Position numbers and translations under genes: made by a program. Positions 53,696-63,841 of a stretch of DNA of 64,000 nt are shown one piece after another. The notes beneath the pieces are model-generated. The model made no database searches. It was not told the origin of the DNA and saw only the letters and a program-made list of their open reading frames with translations. The DNA is taken from NCBI RefSeq assembly GCF_000484635.1, contig NZ_AXVM01000002.1, forward strand, positions 372,001 to 436,000, given 5' to 3'. Position 1 is the first letter of the stretch. The number at the start of each line of letters is the position of its first letter. The DNA comes from Comamonas badia DSM 17552. GTDB taxonomy: Bacteria > Pseudomonadota > Gammaproteobacteria > Burkholderiales > Burkholderiaceae_C.

Positions 53696-54465
53696 CAGTG
53701 CGCCCCTCCCTGCGCCTCGGCGACGGGCGAGCCCAGGTAGGCTTCCTGCACGCGCGGGTTGGCGCGTATGGCCTCCGGGGTGTCGAAGGCGATCACCTCG
53801 CCATAGACCACCACGGCGATCCGGTCCGCCAGGCCGAACACCACGCCCATGTCGTGCTCCACGGTCAGCAGCGTCTTGCCTTCGGTCACCTCGCGGATCA
53901 ATTTGATGAAGTGCGCCGTCTCCGTCGTGCTCATGCCGGCAGTGGGTTCGTCCAGCAGGATGACCTGCGCGCCGCCGGCAATGGTCACGCCGATCTCCAG
54001 CGCACGCTGCTCGGCATAGGTGAGGTTGACGGCCTGCACATCGCGCTTGGCGGCCAGGCCCACCTGCGCCAGCAACTGGTCGGCGCGCGCATTCGCATCG
54101 TGCAGGCCCGAGAGAAAGCGCAGAAAGGTGTAGCGGTAGCCCAGGCTCCAGAGCACCGCGCAGCGCAGGTTCTCGAACACCGACAGGTGCGGGAAGATGT
54201 TGGTGATCTGAAAGCTGCGGGACAGCCCCAGGCGGTTGATTTCGTGCGGCTTCTTGCCGTCGATGCGCTGGGCATTGAGGTGCACCTCGCCACTCGTGGG
54301 CTGCAGCCGCCCGCTGACGAGATTGAACAGCGTGGACTTGCCGGCGCCGTTGGGCCCGATGATGGCCACGCGCTCTCCCGGGCGCACCGCGAGGTTGGCG
54401 CCGCGGATGATCTCCGTCCTGCCAAAGCTTTTGCAGAGGTTTTTCAATTCCAGTGCGTAGGTCAT
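53695..54465 (-). CDS. livG: Branched-chain-type ABC transporter ATPase LivG
   Basis: A 256-aa ATPase with normal Walker A (GPNGAGKST, near residue 37), the long LivG insertion, signature LTYAEQRALEIGVTIAGG (near residue 148; LTYAEQ in place of LSGGQ is normal here) and Walker B VILLDEPTAGMST. Its start overlaps the livM stop (ATGA), and its stop overlaps the livF start. Cytosolic, paired with LivF. Confidence 0.94.
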   Translation of the reverse strand: MTYALELKNLCKSFGRTEIIRGANLAVRPGERVAIIGPNGAGKSTLFNLVSGRLQPTSGEVHLNAQRIDGKKPHEINRLGLSRSFQITNIFPHLSVFENLRCAVLWSLGYRYTFLRFLSGLHDANARADQLLAQVGLAAKRDVQAVNLTYAEQRALEIGVTIAGGAQVILLDEPTAGMSTTETAHFIKLIREVTEGKTLLTVEHDMGVVFGLADRIAVVVYGEVIAFDTPEAIRANPRVQEAYLGSPVAEAQGGAH

Positions 54466-55739
54466 GCCGCCGCTCCCGCGCGCTGGAGCTCTGCCTGGAT
54501 TTCCTCCTGCGCCCTGCCCCAGGCCAGCGCAAAGCGCCTGCCGGCCCGATGCACCGCCAGCGCGCCCAGCAGCGCCACCACCGCGCTGCCCACCCACGGG
54601 CCCGCGGTGGCGGCATCGAGCGGCATGCCGAAGAAGGTGATGGTGCTGCCCGCGCCCACATTGAGCTGCAGGTGATAGACCATTTCGATCAGCGGCGCGA
54701 CGCCCAGAAACAGCAGCGCGCAGGCCAGCGCCAGCGCGCCGTACGGCCCGGCAAACCGGCCCAGCCTGCCGGTACGCGCCATCTGCACGTTCATCATTAC
54801 GAGGCTGGCGATGCCCCCGGGGGCGTACATGATCATCAGCACGAAGACCAGCCCCAGATACAGCAGCCAGGCGGCGGTCAGCTCCGACAGCAGCACCATG
54901 GCCAGCACCATCAGCACCGCGCCGATGATGGGCCCGAAGAAAAACGTGACGCCCCCCAGGAAGGTGAACAGCAGGTAGGCGCCGGAGCGCAGGCCGCTGA
55001 GCGAATCCGCGGCGTTGAAGATTTCGAAATTGATGGTGCCCAGCGCGCCGCCGATGCCGGCAAAGAAGCCCGCGATGATGAAGCTGTACCAGCGCACCAG
55101 CTGGGTGTTGTAGCCCACGAACTGCGCCCGCTCCGGGTTGTCGCGCACGGCGTTGAGCATGCGCCCCAGCGGCGTGGCGGTGAAGGCATACATCAGCGCG
55201 GTGCAGACGAAGCACCAGGCCGCTATCAGGTAATAAAGCTGCAATTGCGGGCCGAAGCTGATGCCCGCCAACGGCTTGCCATAGGTGCGGTTGATCGAAA
55301 TGCCGCCATCCCCGCCGAAGAGATCCGGCAGCATGATGGCAAACGCCACCACCAGCTCGCCAATGCCCAGCGAGATCATCGCGAACGTGAGCCCCGCCTT
55401 GCGCGTGGAGACGTAGCCCAGCGGCACCGCGATCAGCGCGCCCATGAGGCCGCCCGCCAGCGGCATCAGCACCAGCGGGACCGCGATGCCGTGCGCATCC
55501 ACGTAGCTGATCGCCGCCACCGCCGCATAGCCGCCCAGCCCCGTGTAGACCGCATGCCCGAAGCTCAGCATGCCGCCCTGCCCCAGCAGCAGGTTGTACG
55601 AGAGGCAGATGACGATGAGAAAGCCCATCTGCGAAAGCATGTTCACCGCCAGGCTGCTGCGGAACACCAGCGGCGCGGCGATCAGCACCGCGGCATAGCC
55701 GCCCCAGGCAAGCCACTTGCGGCGCGAAGAAGACACCAT
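54462..55739 (-). CDS. livM: Branched-chain-type ABC transporter permease LivM
   Basis: A 425-aa inner membrane protein with about ten hydrophobic segments and the permease motif region around FNAADSLSGLRSGAYLLFTF. It is longer than usual because of a hydrophobic/Ala-rich C-terminus ending near ELQRAGAAA. I chose the ATG at 55739 (MVSSSRRK) preceded by GAGGTGG; a GTG at 55751, 1 bp after livH, is possible. Overlaps livG by 4 bp. Confidence 0.92.
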   Translation of the reverse strand: MVSSSRRKWLAWGGYAAVLIAAPLVFRSSLAVNMLSQMGFLIVICLSYNLLLGQGGMLSFGHAVYTGLGGYAAVAAISYVDAHGIAVPLVLMPLAGGLMGALIAVPLGYVSTRKAGLTFAMISLGIGELVVAFAIMLPDLFGGDGGISINRTYGKPLAGISFGPQLQLYYLIAAWCFVCTALMYAFTATPLGRMLNAVRDNPERAQFVGYNTQLVRWYSFIIAGFFAGIGGALGTINFEIFNAADSLSGLRSGAYLLFTFLGGVTFFFGPIIGAVLMVLAMVLLSELTAAWLLYLGLVFVLMIMYAPGGIASLVMMNVQMARTGRLGRFAGPYGALALACALLFLGVAPLIEMVYHLQLNVGAGSTITFFGMPLDAATAGPWVGSAVVALLGALAVHRAGRRFALAWGRAQEEIQAELQRAGAAA

Positions 55740-55752
55740 GGAAGCACCCACC

Positions 55753-56700
55753 TCAATCCTCCCGCGTGCCCATGAGTCCGCGCGGGCGGAAGATCAGGAT
55801 CAGCACCATGAAGAGATAGGGCAGCATGGGTGCAATCTGCGACACCGTCAGGCGCAGCGCCTGTTCCAGCGGGTTGCCGCTGGCCACCTGCACGCCGACC
55901 ACGCGCAGCAGGTCGGCCAGCGAGGTATCGATGGCCACCGCGAAAGTCTGCACCACGCCGATGAGGAGGGATGCCAGGAAGGCGCCCGCCAGCGAGCCCA
56001 TGCCGCCCACCACCACCACCACGAAGATGATGGAACCCACGGCATAGGCCATGGCCGGTTCGGTCACGTAGGTGTTGCCCGCCACCACGCCCGCCAGCGC
56101 CGCCAGCGCCGCGCCGCCGCCGAACACCAGCATGAACACGCGCGGCACGTTGTGGCCCAGCGCCTGCACCGTGTCCGGGTGCGTGAGCGCCGCCTGGATG
56201 ATGAGGCCGATGCGCGTGCGCGTGAGCACCAGCCAGATGCCGCCCAGCATCAGCACCGCCACCAGCATGATGAAGGCGCGCGACCTGGGAAACTGCGTGC
56301 CGTAGAGCGTGAACAGCGGCCCCTGCAGCTGCTCCGGCAGCCCGTAGGGCACCACATTGCGCCCCCAGACGAGCTGCACCACCTCCAGCACCAGGTAGGA
56401 AAGACCGAAGGTGATCAGCAGCTCGGGCACATTGCCGAAGCGGTGCACGCGCCGCAGGCAGACCTGCTCGAACAGCGCGCCCAGCAGGCCCGCCGCCAGC
56501 GGCGCGATGAAGAGCGCCGGCCAGTAGCCTATGGAGGTGGACAGCGCATACGCAAAGTAGGCGCCCAGCATGTAGAAGCTCGCGTGCGCGAAGTTGAGCA
56601 CGCCCATCATGCTGAAGATCAGCGTCAGCCCCGAGCTGAGCATGAACAGCATCAGCCCGTAGCTCAGGCCGTTGAGCAGCGAGATCGAGAAAAATTCCAT
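55753..56700 (-). CDS. livH: Branched-chain-type ABC transporter permease LivH
   Basis: A 315-aa inner membrane protein with about eight hydrophobic helices. Characteristic parts are NGLSYGLMLFMLSSGLTLIF (N-terminal helix), GVLNFAHASFYMLGAYFA and the central VGSIIFVVVVVGGMGSLAGA loop-helix with the typical permease-ATPase contact. I chose ATG at 56700 (MEFFSISLL). 68 bp after the livK stop. Confidence 0.92.
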   Translation of the reverse strand: MEFFSISLLNGLSYGLMLFMLSSGLTLIFSMMGVLNFAHASFYMLGAYFAYALSTSIGYWPALFIAPLAAGLLGALFEQVCLRRVHRFGNVPELLITFGLSYLVLEVVQLVWGRNVVPYGLPEQLQGPLFTLYGTQFPRSRAFIMLVAVLMLGGIWLVLTRTRIGLIIQAALTHPDTVQALGHNVPRVFMLVFGGGAALAALAGVVAGNTYVTEPAMAYAVGSIIFVVVVVGGMGSLAGAFLASLLIGVVQTFAVAIDTSLADLLRVVGVQVASGNPLEQALRLTVSQIAPMLPYLFMVLILIFRPRGLMGTRED

Positions 56701-56768
56701 TGTTTGGCGCGGCAACAGACCACGCCGGGCGCAGACGCCCGGCGTGTTTCAGACAAGGTGCATTCGAA

Positions 56769-58007
56769 TCAGGAAGGCCGCTTCATCTGGCAGCTGGTGG
56801 GCGTGCTGGCGACGAAGGGCTCCAGGTATTTCACCGGCGCGAAGGTATAGCCCGTGTTCTCCACGTTGTAGGTGTTCTTGGCGTCCACCTTCTGCCACTT
56901 GGAAATCCACATGCCCATCTGCAGCTGGTGGTCGGTCGCGCGCATCTGCGCATCCTCGCCGTTGAAGCCCTTGAAGCGCAGGCCCTGCAGCGCCGCCGCC
57001 ACCTTCACCGGGTCGGTCGACTTGGCCTTGGCCATGGCGTCCGACAAGGCCATCATCGCGTTGTAGATCGAGAGGGTGTAGAGGTCGTCGTTGTACTTGG
57101 CCTTGAAGCCATCGGCCAATTCACGCGTGCGCCCGCTGTAGTTGGAATGGCCGTAGGCAATCTGATAGACGTCGGTTTCCTTGCCCTGCGCCAGCGCCGT
57201 GGGCGTGCCCGATACGCTGGGGTAATAGGCGTAGATGGGAATGTTGAAACCCGCGTCGTTCATGGCCTTGACCAGCAGGGTGAAGTCCTGGCCCCAGCTG
57301 CCGGTCACCAGCGTGTCGGCGCCGGCGGCCTTGATCTTGGCCACGTAGGGCGCGAAATCCTTGACCTGGCCCAGCGCGACGAAGTCGTCGCCGACGATCT
57401 TGACGTCGGGCCGGTTGCGCTCGATGCCCTCCTTGAAGTATTTGCTGACCTGGTGGCCATGCGAGTAGTTCTGGTTGACCAGGTACACCTTGTGGATGTT
57501 CTTCTGGTCCTTCATGAAGCTGGTCAGCGCCGCCATCTTCATCGAAGTGTCGGCGTCAAAGCGGAAGTGCCAGTAGTTGCACTTCTCGTTGGTCAGGGCC
57601 GGATCGACCGCGGCGTAGTTGATGTAGACCACCTCCTTGCCGGGGTTGCGCTCGTTGCTCTTGCCCACCGCGTCGGACAGCGGCACCCCCACGTTCGAAC
57701 CGTTGCCCTGCGCGACGTAGCGGATGCCCTGGTCCACGGCCGACTTCAGCAGGTTCAGCGCCTCCTGCGGCGAGCTCTTGCTGTCCATGGGCACGACCTC
57801 GAACTTGATGCCGGCGGGGTTCTCGGCGGCATTCAGATGCTCGGCCACGTACTGCCAGCTCTTGAGCTGGTTGGTGCCCACCGGGCCCATGGGGCCGGAC
57901 AGGCCCTCGATCATGGCGATCTTGACGGTTTGCCCGCTTTGAGCAAAAGCCGCGCCAGCGCACGCCAGCGCTGCGCAAGCAGCCATCATCTTGATAGTGA
58001 AATGCAT
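56769..58007 (-). CDS. livK: Branched-chain-type ABC transporter substrate-binding protein
   Basis: A 412-aa periplasmic binding protein of the Leu/Ile/Val-BP type. Signal peptide to about residue 22 (CAGAAFA/QSGQTV); then two Rossmann-like lobes with VGTNQLKSWQYVAEHLNAAE, GNGSNVGVPLSDAV and YSHGHQVSKYFKEGIER. AGGAGA 4-9 bp before the ATG at 58007 is locked in a 12-bp stem (feature at 58011-58053). The substrate is not determined; acyl-CoA ligase upstream hints at a carboxylic acid. First gene of livKHMGF. Confidence 0.92.
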   Translation of the reverse strand: MHFTIKMMAACAALACAGAAFAQSGQTVKIAMIEGLSGPMGPVGTNQLKSWQYVAEHLNAAENPAGIKFEVVPMDSKSSPQEALNLLKSAVDQGIRYVAQGNGSNVGVPLSDAVGKSNERNPGKEVVYINYAAVDPALTNEKCNYWHFRFDADTSMKMAALTSFMKDQKNIHKVYLVNQNYSHGHQVSKYFKEGIERNRPDVKIVGDDFVALGQVKDFAPYVAKIKAAGADTLVTGSWGQDFTLLVKAMNDAGFNIPIYAYYPSVSGTPTALAQGKETDVYQIAYGHSNYSGRTRELADGFKAKYNDDLYTLSIYNAMMALSDAMAKAKSTDPVKVAAALQGLRFKGFNGEDAQMRATDHQLQMGMWISKWQKVDAKNTYNVENTGYTFAPVKYLEPFVASTPTSCQMKRPS

Positions 58008-58010
58008 AGT

Positions 58011-58053
58011 GTCTCCTGCAGGGGTTGGCATGGCGCCATAGCCTACAGGAGAC
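58011..58053 (-). promoter_or_regulatory. Ribosome-binding-site-sequestering hairpin upstream of livK
   Basis: In the minus-strand mRNA GTCTCCTGTAGG (from 58053 to 58042) pairs with CCTGCAGGAGAC (58022 to 58011) over 12 bp with one G-U wobble; the loop of 19 nt contains the palindrome ATGGCGCCAT. The 3-prime arm contains the AGGAG Shine-Dalgarno of livK, so the stem should block translation unless opened. Confidence 0.7.
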
Positions 58054-58138
58054 CTCCGCTCCGGCATTTCAGGGTTTGCCCGGGTTTTGAACCGATTCAG
58101 TCACATGGATGACTGCAGGGCCGGGCAGGCCGCGCGCA

Positions 58139-59782
58139 TCAAAGCCCCGGCAGCTTGTAATCCTTGAGCTGTTCGCGCAGCTTGCTCTTCTGCATCTTGC
58201 CGGTGGCGCCCAGCGGGATCGCCTCGACGAACACCACGTCGTCCGGAATCTGCCACTTGGCGATCTTGCCTTCGTAGAAGGCGATGAGCTCGTCGCGCGT
58301 CACCTGCGCATCGGGCTTCTTGACCACGGCGATGATGGGGCGCTCGTCCCACTTGGGGTGCGGCATGCCCACGCAGGCCGCCATCGCCACCGCGGGGTGC
58401 GCCATCGCGACGTTCTCGATGTCGATCGAGCTGATCCACTCGCCGCCGGACTTGATCACGTCCTTGCTGCGGTCGGTGATCTGCATGAAGCCATCGGCAT
58501 CGATGGTGGCCACGTCGCCCGTGGGGAACCAGCCGCGGCCCTGCGCGTCCTTGACCAGCGGGCTGCCCTCCATCTTGAAGTAGTGGTCCATGATCCACGG
58601 CCCGCGCACCAGCAGGTCGCCATAGGTCTTGCCGTCCCAGGGCTGGTCCTCGCCGTTGTCGCCCACGATCTTCATGTCCACGCCAAAGATCGCGCGGCCC
58701 TGCTTGGTGCGGATGTGCAGCTGCTCGGCCGCGGGCAGATGCAGCTGCTTGTTCTTGAGCGTGCAGACCGTGCCCAGCGGGCTGGTCTCCGTCATGCCCC
58801 AGGCGTGCAGCACGTCCACGCCGTATTGCTCGCGGAAGGTGTCGATCATCGCCGGCGGGCAGGCCGAGCCGCCGATGACGGTGCGCGTGAGCGTGCTGAA
58901 CCTGAGCTTGTTGGCGCCCAAGTGCCCCAGCAGCATCTGCCAGATGGTGGGCACGCCGGCCGCCATCGTCACCTGCTCGGATTCCATCAGCTCGTAGATC
59001 GATTTGCCATCCATCGCCGGGCCGGGAAAGACCACCTTGCAGCCGGTGAGCGCCGCGCCATACGGCAGGCCCCAGGCGTTGACGTGGAACATCGGCACCA
59101 CCGGCATCATCGAATCGCGCGCCGACAGGTTCAAGGCATCGGGCAGCGCGCCGCCGTAGGCGTGCAGCACGGTGGAGCGGTGGCTGTAGAGCGCGCCCTT
59201 GGGGTCGCCCGTGGTGCCGCTGGTGTAGCACAGGCCGGCGGCGGTGTTCTCGTCCAGCTGCGGCCAGGCGTATTGGTCGGACTGCCCGGCAATCCAGGCC
59301 TCGTAGCTCAGCAGGCCCGGAATGCCGCTGTCCGCGGGCAGCTTGTCGGCGTCGCACAGCAGCACCCAGGTCTTCACCGTCGGGCACTTGGCATGCACCG
59401 CCTGCACCAGCGGCAGGAAGGTGGCGTCAAAGCACACCACCTTGTCCTCGGCGTGGTTCACGATCCACACCAGCTGCGTGGGGTGCAGGCGCGGGTTGAG
59501 CGTGTGCATCACGCGCCCCGAGCCCGCCACGCCGAAGTACAGCTCCATGTGGCGGTAGCCATTCCACGCGATGGACGCAATGCGGTCGCCCTGCTGCGTG
59601 CCGCTGGCCTCCAGCGCATTGGCCAATTGCTTCGAGCGCCTGGCCAGATCGGCATAGGTATAGCGGTGAATGTCGCCCTCGACGCGGCGCGAGACGATTT
59701 CGCCGTCGCCGTGGTGGCGCGCCGCGAAATCCAGCAGCATCGACGTCAAAAGGGGTTGGTTCTGCATCTGGCCCAGCAACAT
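58139..59782 (-). CDS. AMP-dependent acyl-CoA synthetase
   Basis: A 547-aa ANL-superfamily ligase. ATP motif A3 is [11 protein letters not shown] (near residue 183), A5 [13 protein letters not shown]7/A8 [20 protein letters not shown] and the catalytic Lys is in [14 protein letters not shown] at the C-terminus. The sequence resembles medium-chain and methylmercaptopropionyl-CoA ligases (DmdB/FadD-type), but the substrate cannot be fixed. AAGGAG lies 9 bp before the ATG at 59782. It precedes livK on the same strand with 131 bp between, so uptake and activation of the same carboxylic acid is possible. Confidence 0.92.
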   Translation of the reverse strand: MLLGQMQNQPLLTSMLLDFAARHHGDGEIVSRRVEGDIHRYTYADLARRSKQLANALEASGTQQGDRIASIAWNGYRHMELYFGVAGSGRVMHTLNPRLHPTQLVWIVNHAEDKVVCFDATFLPLVQAVHAKCPTVKTWVLLCDADKLPADSGIPGLLSYEAWIAGQSDQYAWPQLDENTAAGLCYTSGTTGDPKGALYSHRSTVLHAYGGALPDALNLSARDSMMPVVPMFHVNAWGLPYGAALTGCKVVFPGPAMDGKSIYELMESEQVTMAAGVPTIWQMLLGHLGANKLRFSTLTRTVIGGSACPPAMIDTFREQYGVDVLHAWGMTETSPLGTVCTLKNKQLHLPAAEQLHIRTKQGRAIFGVDMKIVGDNGEDQPWDGKTYGDLLVRGPWIMDHYFKMEGSPLVKDAQGRGWFPTGDVATIDADGFMQITDRSKDVIKSGGEWISSIDIENVAMAHPAVAMAACVGMPHPKWDERPIIAVVKKPDAQVTRDELIAFYEGKIAKWQIPDDVVFVEAIPLGATGKMQKSKLREQLKDYKLPGL

Positions 59783-59930
59783 GGTGTCTCCTTGTAGGCT
59801 CGTTGGGTGGAATGAACGGCGCAATGGTAGCGCCGCGTCCGCGGCGCCGTGCGCGCAAACGCCCCTGTTGTCACCCACAGGACAAAATCCGCCCTCTGCG
59901 CCACGCCGCGTGGTGAAGGACAATGCATCC

Positions 59931-61421
59931 ATGTCCAGCACCATCGCCGCCCCCGCCCGCCCCAGTGACGCCGGCGCCGTCCTGCATTGGCAGCAAGGCT
60001 TTGCCGCGCTGGGCGAGGCCTTCTTCACGCGCCTGGCGCCCACGCCGCTGGAAGACCCGCATTGGGTGGCGGCGGACCCCGACGTGGCCGCGCTGCTGGG
60101 CCTCTCGCCCGCGTGGATGGGCAGCGAGGCGGCGCTGGCCGCCTTCAGCGGCAATGCACTGCTGCCGGGCAGCGCGCCACTGGCCAGCGTCTACAGCGGC
60201 CACCAGTTCGGCACCTGGGCCGGACAGCTGGGCGACGGCCGCGCGCTGCTGCTGGGCGAGACGGCAGAGGGGCAGGAGATCCAGCTCAAGGGCAGCGGGC
60301 GCACGCCGTATTCACGCGGCGCCGATGGCCGCGCGGTGCTGCGCTCCTCCATCCGCGAATACCTGGCCGGCATCGCGCTGCATGGGCTTGGCGTGCCGAC
60401 CACGCGGGCGCTGGCGCTGGTCGGCTCGCCCACGCCGGTGCTGCGCGAAGAAATCGAGACCGCCGCCGTCGTCACGCGCGTGGCGCCCAGCTTCATCCGC
60501 TTCGGCCACTTCGAGCACTTCGCCGCGCGCGGGCAGATCGAAGAACTGCGCCGGCTGGCCGATTACGTCGTTCAGCGCCACTACCCCGAATGCCGCGCCG
60601 GCGAAGGCTTCGGCGGCAATGCCCATGCCGCCCTGCTGCACGCCGTGAGCGAACGCACCGCGCGCCTCATGGCGCAATGGCAGGCGGTGGGTTTCATGCA
60701 CGGCGTGATGAACACCGACAACATGAGCATCCTGGGGCTGACGCTCGATTTCGGGCCGTTCCAGTTCATGGATGCGTTCGAGCCGCGGCACATCTGCAAC
60801 CACACGGACCGCCTGGGGCGCTACGCCTTCGACCAGCAGCCCTTGGCCGCCCACTGGAACCTGCGCTGCCTGGCGCAGGCGCTGGTGCCGCTGATCGGCG
60901 ACATGGCAAGCGCGCAGGCGGCGCTGCAATCGTATGCCGACACCTTCAATGCCCAGTACCTGCAGTGCATGCGCGCCAAGCTCGGCCTGCGCCAGCCGCA
61001 TGCGGACGACGAGGCGCTGCTGGCCGAGCTGCTGCGGCTGATGGCGCAGGACGCGGTGGACTACCCGCTCTTCTGGCGCCGGCTGTCGGAGATGGTGGCC
61101 ACCGGCAACCCTGCGCCGGTGCTCGCCCTGTTCAAGGGCCGTGATGCCTTCCAGCACTGGCTGCTCTCGTATCAGAAGCTTCTGGCGCAAGACAGCCGTG
61201 CCCTGCAGGCTGATTTGATGCTGAAAACCAACCCCAAATTCGTGCTGCGCAACCACCTGGCCGAGCAGGCGATACGCGCTGCGAAACTTGGCGACTTCCA
61301 GCCACTCCAAACCCTGCAGACGCTGCTGGCGCGCCCGTTCGACGAACACCCGCGGCACGCTGCCTGGGCCGGGCTGCCGCCCGACTGGGCTTCCTCCCTC
61401 GTATTGAGCTGTTCCTCATGA
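59931..61421 (+). CDS. selO: SelO-family protein adenylyltransferase (YdiU)
   Basis: A 496-aa pseudokinase-fold enzyme that AMPylates proteins in redox homeostasis. Recognised by the [52 protein letters not shown] and [14 protein letters not shown] segments. The C-terminus ends SLVLSCSS, with Cys at the place where eukaryotic SelO has selenocysteine. The ATG at 59931 follows a weak RBS; the frame stays open upstream without family similarity. Its end overlaps msrB (ATGA). Confidence 0.95.
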   Translation: MSSTIAAPARPSDAGAVLHWQQGFAALGEAFFTRLAPTPLEDPHWVAADPDVAALLGLSPAWMGSEAALAAFSGNALLPGSAPLASVYSGHQFGTWAGQLGDGRALLLGETAEGQEIQLKGSGRTPYSRGADGRAVLRSSIREYLAGIALHGLGVPTTRALALVGSPTPVLREEIETAAVVTRVAPSFIRFGHFEHFAARGQIEELRRLADYVVQRHYPECRAGEGFGGNAHAALLHAVSERTARLMAQWQAVGFMHGVMNTDNMSILGLTLDFGPFQFMDAFEPRHICNHTDRLGRYAFDQQPLAAHWNLRCLAQALVPLIGDMASAQAALQSYADTFNAQYLQCMRAKLGLRQPHADDEALLAELLRLMAQDAVDYPLFWRRLSEMVATGNPAPVLALFKGRDAFQHWLLSYQKLLAQDSRALQADLMLKTNPKFVLRNHLAEQAIRAAKLGDFQPLQTLQTLLARPFDEHPRHAAWAGLPPDWASSLVLSCSS

Positions 61422-61825
61422 CCTACCCCATCCAGAAATCCGAAGACGCATGGCGCGCCGCGCTGGCCGCCAAGCAGGCCGAGCCGGGCGCCTTCCAGAT
61501 CACGCGCCATGCCGCCACCGAGCGGCCCTTCAGCGGCAAATACGAGCGCCACTGGGCCGACGGCAGCTACCACTGCATCTGCTGCGGCGCCAGGCTGTTT
61601 GAATCCGGCACCAAATTCGACGCCGGCTGCGGCTGGCCCAGCTTCTCCGAGGCCATCCCCGGCACCATCCGCGAAACCGTGGACCGCAGCCACGGCATGC
61701 TGCGCACCGAGACCACCTGCGCCCAATGCGGCGCCCACCTGGGCCATGTGTTCAACGACGGGCCCGGGCCCACCGGCCTGCGCTACTGCATGAACTCCGC
61801 CTCGCTGGACTTCGAGCCGCAATAA
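61418..61825 (+). CDS. msrB: Peptide methionine-R-sulfoxide reductase
   Basis: A 135-aa cytosolic enzyme repairing methionine-R-sulfoxide. Zn cysteines are in CICCGARLF (near residue 52) and [12 protein letters not shown] (near 97), and the catalytic Cys in [13 protein letters not shown] near the C-terminus. It overlaps selO by 4 bp; both are redox repair/control genes and are probably translated together. Confidence 0.96.
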   Translation: MTYPIQKSEDAWRAALAAKQAEPGAFQITRHAATERPFSGKYERHWADGSYHCICCGARLFESGTKFDAGCGWPSFSEAIPGTIRETVDRSHGMLRTETTCAQCGAHLGHVFNDGPGPTGLRYCMNSASLDFEPQ

Positions 61826-61864
61826 GCCGCAATAAGCAAGAACGCGCCACTACACTAGCCCGCC

Positions 61865-62422
61865 ATGCGCCTGCTGCTCGACTTCGTCCCCATCCTGCTG
61901 TTCTTCATCGCCTACAAATGGCACGGCATTTACGCCGGCACCGCCGTGCTGATGGCCGCCACCTGCGTGCAGATGGCCATCGTCTGGTGGCTGGACAGAA
62001 AGCTCAGCACCATGCACAAGGCCACGCTAGTGCTGATCCTGCTCTTCGGCGCGCTGACGCTCGTCCTGCAGGACGAGCGCTTCATCAAATGGAAGCCCAC
62101 CGTGCTCTACGCCGCCATGGCGCTGGCGCTGGCCATCGCGCTCTGGGTCTACCACAAGAACTTTCTCAAGATCATGCTGGGCAGCCAGATCGCGCTGCCG
62201 GAGGCCATCTGGGGGCACCTCAGCGTGGCCTGGATAGGCTACTGCCTGTTCATGGCCGCCCTCAACGGCTACGTGGCCGCCTATTTCTCCACCGATGCCT
62301 GGATGGACTTCAAGCTCTGGGGCTATGTCTTCCCCGTCGTATTCATCATTGGCCAAGGCCTTTACATTGCACGCCACATGAGTGAATCGCCTGAAGTGCC
62401 CTCGCCCGGAGCCTCCGAATGA
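61865..62422 (+). CDS. yciB: Inner membrane-spanning protein YciB (septation protein A)
   Basis: A 185-aa inner membrane protein with five hydrophobic segments, starting [37 protein letters not shown] and the following [11 protein letters not shown]-type segment are family marks (here [14 protein letters not shown]). Involved in cell envelope organisation and elongation/division. Upstream of bolA, overlapping it by 4 bp. Confidence 0.94.
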   Translation: MRLLLDFVPILLFFIAYKWHGIYAGTAVLMAATCVQMAIVWWLDRKLSTMHKATLVLILLFGALTLVLQDERFIKWKPTVLYAAMALALAIALWVYHKNFLKIMLGSQIALPEAIWGHLSVAWIGYCLFMAALNGYVAAYFSTDAWMDFKLWGYVFPVVFIIGQGLYIARHMSESPEVPSPGASE

Positions 62423-62712
62423 GCATCCCCCCCGCACCGGCGGATACCGGCAACGCGGTGACCGCCCAAGCCATGGACGCCGCCTTGCGGCAATCCCTCG
62501 CCCCCAGCCAGCTGGAGGTACTGGACGAAAGCTGGCAGCACGAAGGCCATGCGGGCGCCAATGGCACCGGTTTCGGCACGCACTTTCGCGTGCGCATCGC
62601 GGCGCCGCGGCTCGCCGGCCTGCGCCGCGTGGCGCAGCACCGGCTTGTGTATGATGCGCTGCGCCCATTCATCGACCAGGGCGCCCACGCGATCGCCATT
62701 GAAGTTCTCTGA
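62419..62712 (+). CDS. bolA: BolA-family protein
   Basis: A 97-aa protein with the BolA fold: [20 protein letters not shown] (with the loop Gly residues) and [20 protein letters not shown], the conserved C-terminal helix with HR. BolA proteins work with monothiol glutaredoxins in Fe-S trafficking and affect cell morphology. Overlaps yciB by 4 bp; 64 bp before the parvulin gene. Confidence 0.93.
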   Translation: MSIPPAPADTGNAVTAQAMDAALRQSLAPSQLEVLDESWQHEGHAGANGTGFGTHFRVRIAAPRLAGLRRVAQHRLVYDALRPFIDQGAHAIAIEVL

Positions 62713-62776
62713 TCCGTCCTTACCCCCGAGCGGCCCGCGCCGCTTTCTCCCTCTTTTCCCTCCTCGCATCATTTCC

Positions 62777-63562
62777 ATGCACCACAAGCTCCTGTCCGGC
62801 CTGCTGGCCGTTGCTCTCGTTGGCGCCACGGCACTGCCGGCGGCCGCCCAGAACCTCGCCATCGTCAATGGCAAAGCGGTTCCCACGACCCGCGCCGATC
62901 AACTGCAAAAGCAGGTTGAGCAGTCCGGGCGCCCGATCACGCCCGAACTCAAGAACCAGATCAAGGAAGAAGTCATCGCGCGCGAAGTCTTCATGCAGGA
63001 AGCCCAGAAGCGTGGCCTGCAGAACAGCCAGGACTTCAAGGACCAGATGGAACTGGCGCGCCAGGCCCTGCTGATCCGCGAGCTGTTCGCCGATTACCAG
63101 AAGAAGAACCCGGTGACGGATGCCGACGTCAAGGCCGAGTACGACAAATTCGCCGCCGCCAGCGCCGGCAAGGAATACGAGGCCAGCCACATCCTGGTCG
63201 AGAAGGAAGACCAGGCCAGGGACATCATCGCGCAGCTCGACAAGGGCGCGAAATTCGAAGACATCGCCAAGAAGGAATCCAAGGACCCCGGCTCCGGCGC
63301 CAAGGGCGGCGATCTGGGCTGGGCCAACCCGAGCAGCTACGTGCCCGAATTCACCGAAGCCATGATCAAGCTCGAAAAAGGCAAGATCACGCAGGAGCCC
63401 GTCAAGAGCCAGTTCGGCTGGCACATCATCCGCCTGAACGACATCCGCGACGCACAGCTGCCCAAGCTCGACGACGTGAAAGGCCAGATCCGCCAGCAGC
63501 TGGAACAGCAGAAACTCGGGCAATTCCAGCAGGATCTGCGCTCCAAGGCCAAGGTCGAGTAA
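62777..63562 (+). CDS. Parvulin-type peptidyl-prolyl isomerase, exported
   Basis: A 261-aa periplasmic foldase: signal peptide to about residue 25 (ALPAAA/QNLAIV), SurA-like helical N-terminal domain and a parvulin domain (YEASHILVEKEDQARDII to KSQFGWHIIRLND, about residues 135-235). Related to PrsA/PpiC-type chaperones for outer membrane protein folding. The bolA-ppi order is common in Burkholderiales. A hairpin follows its stop. Confidence 0.93.
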   Translation: MHHKLLSGLLAVALVGATALPAAAQNLAIVNGKAVPTTRADQLQKQVEQSGRPITPELKNQIKEEVIAREVFMQEAQKRGLQNSQDFKDQMELARQALLIRELFADYQKKNPVTDADVKAEYDKFAAASAGKEYEASHILVEKEDQARDIIAQLDKGAKFEDIAKKESKDPGSGAKGGDLGWANPSSYVPEFTEAMIKLEKGKITQEPVKSQFGWHIIRLNDIRDAQLPKLDDVKGQIRQQLEQQKLGQFQQDLRSKAKVE

Positions 63563-63563
63563 A

Positions 63564-63596
63564 ACCGGCCGGCGGCAGGGCCGCCGCCTTCCCGGT
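63564..63596 (+). terminator. Hairpin after the parvulin gene
   Basis: CGGCGGC (63570-63576)/GCCGCCG (63580-63586) with a 3-nt loop, flanked by ACCGG (63564-63568)/CCGGT (63592-63596). T-richness afterwards is modest (CTTCTTGTT), so it may be a weak terminator. It overlaps the end of the antitoxin remnant on the other strand. Confidence 0.6.
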
Positions 63597-63841
63597 CTTC
63601 TTGTTCACCACGTCCGATACGCGTGGACGGGGCAGCATCAGGATTTCTGCCGCTTCAAGTGGTGCTGTTCGATCCACCCCGCCAGTTCGGTCATGAGCTG
63701 CTCCCTGAGCTGCCTGGTGTCATTGATCTGCTGTTGCGATGCCAGATGCAGCCGCTGGGCTTCTTCGTGCGGGAATCCCAACTCCAGGAACAGATTTGCT
63801 CCGGGTTTGGTCACGCGGCGGATTTCAGTGTCGATCTTCAT
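63588..63841 (-). pseudogene. Frameshifted HigA/XRE-type antitoxin remnant
   Basis: The frame starting at 63841 gives a HigA-like N-terminus (VTKPGANLFLELGFPHEEAQ) and ends prematurely after WIEQHHLKRQKS. Directly beyond, a shifted frame reads EAAEILMLPRPRVSDVVNKK, the expected helix-turn-helix, and then loses similarity. So the gene is broken by a small indel near 63650 and lacks its C-terminus. The 67-aa intact part lacks the helix-turn-helix. A 27-residue frame ending in ATGA overlap lies just upstream and may be what is left of the toxin. Confidence 0.75.

Noticed and set aside
57940-58007. Repeat-like sequence at the start of livK
   Set aside because: Some blocks resemble the dispersed repeat in reverse, but they code for an ordinary signal peptide with Ala-rich codons, which explains the resemblance.
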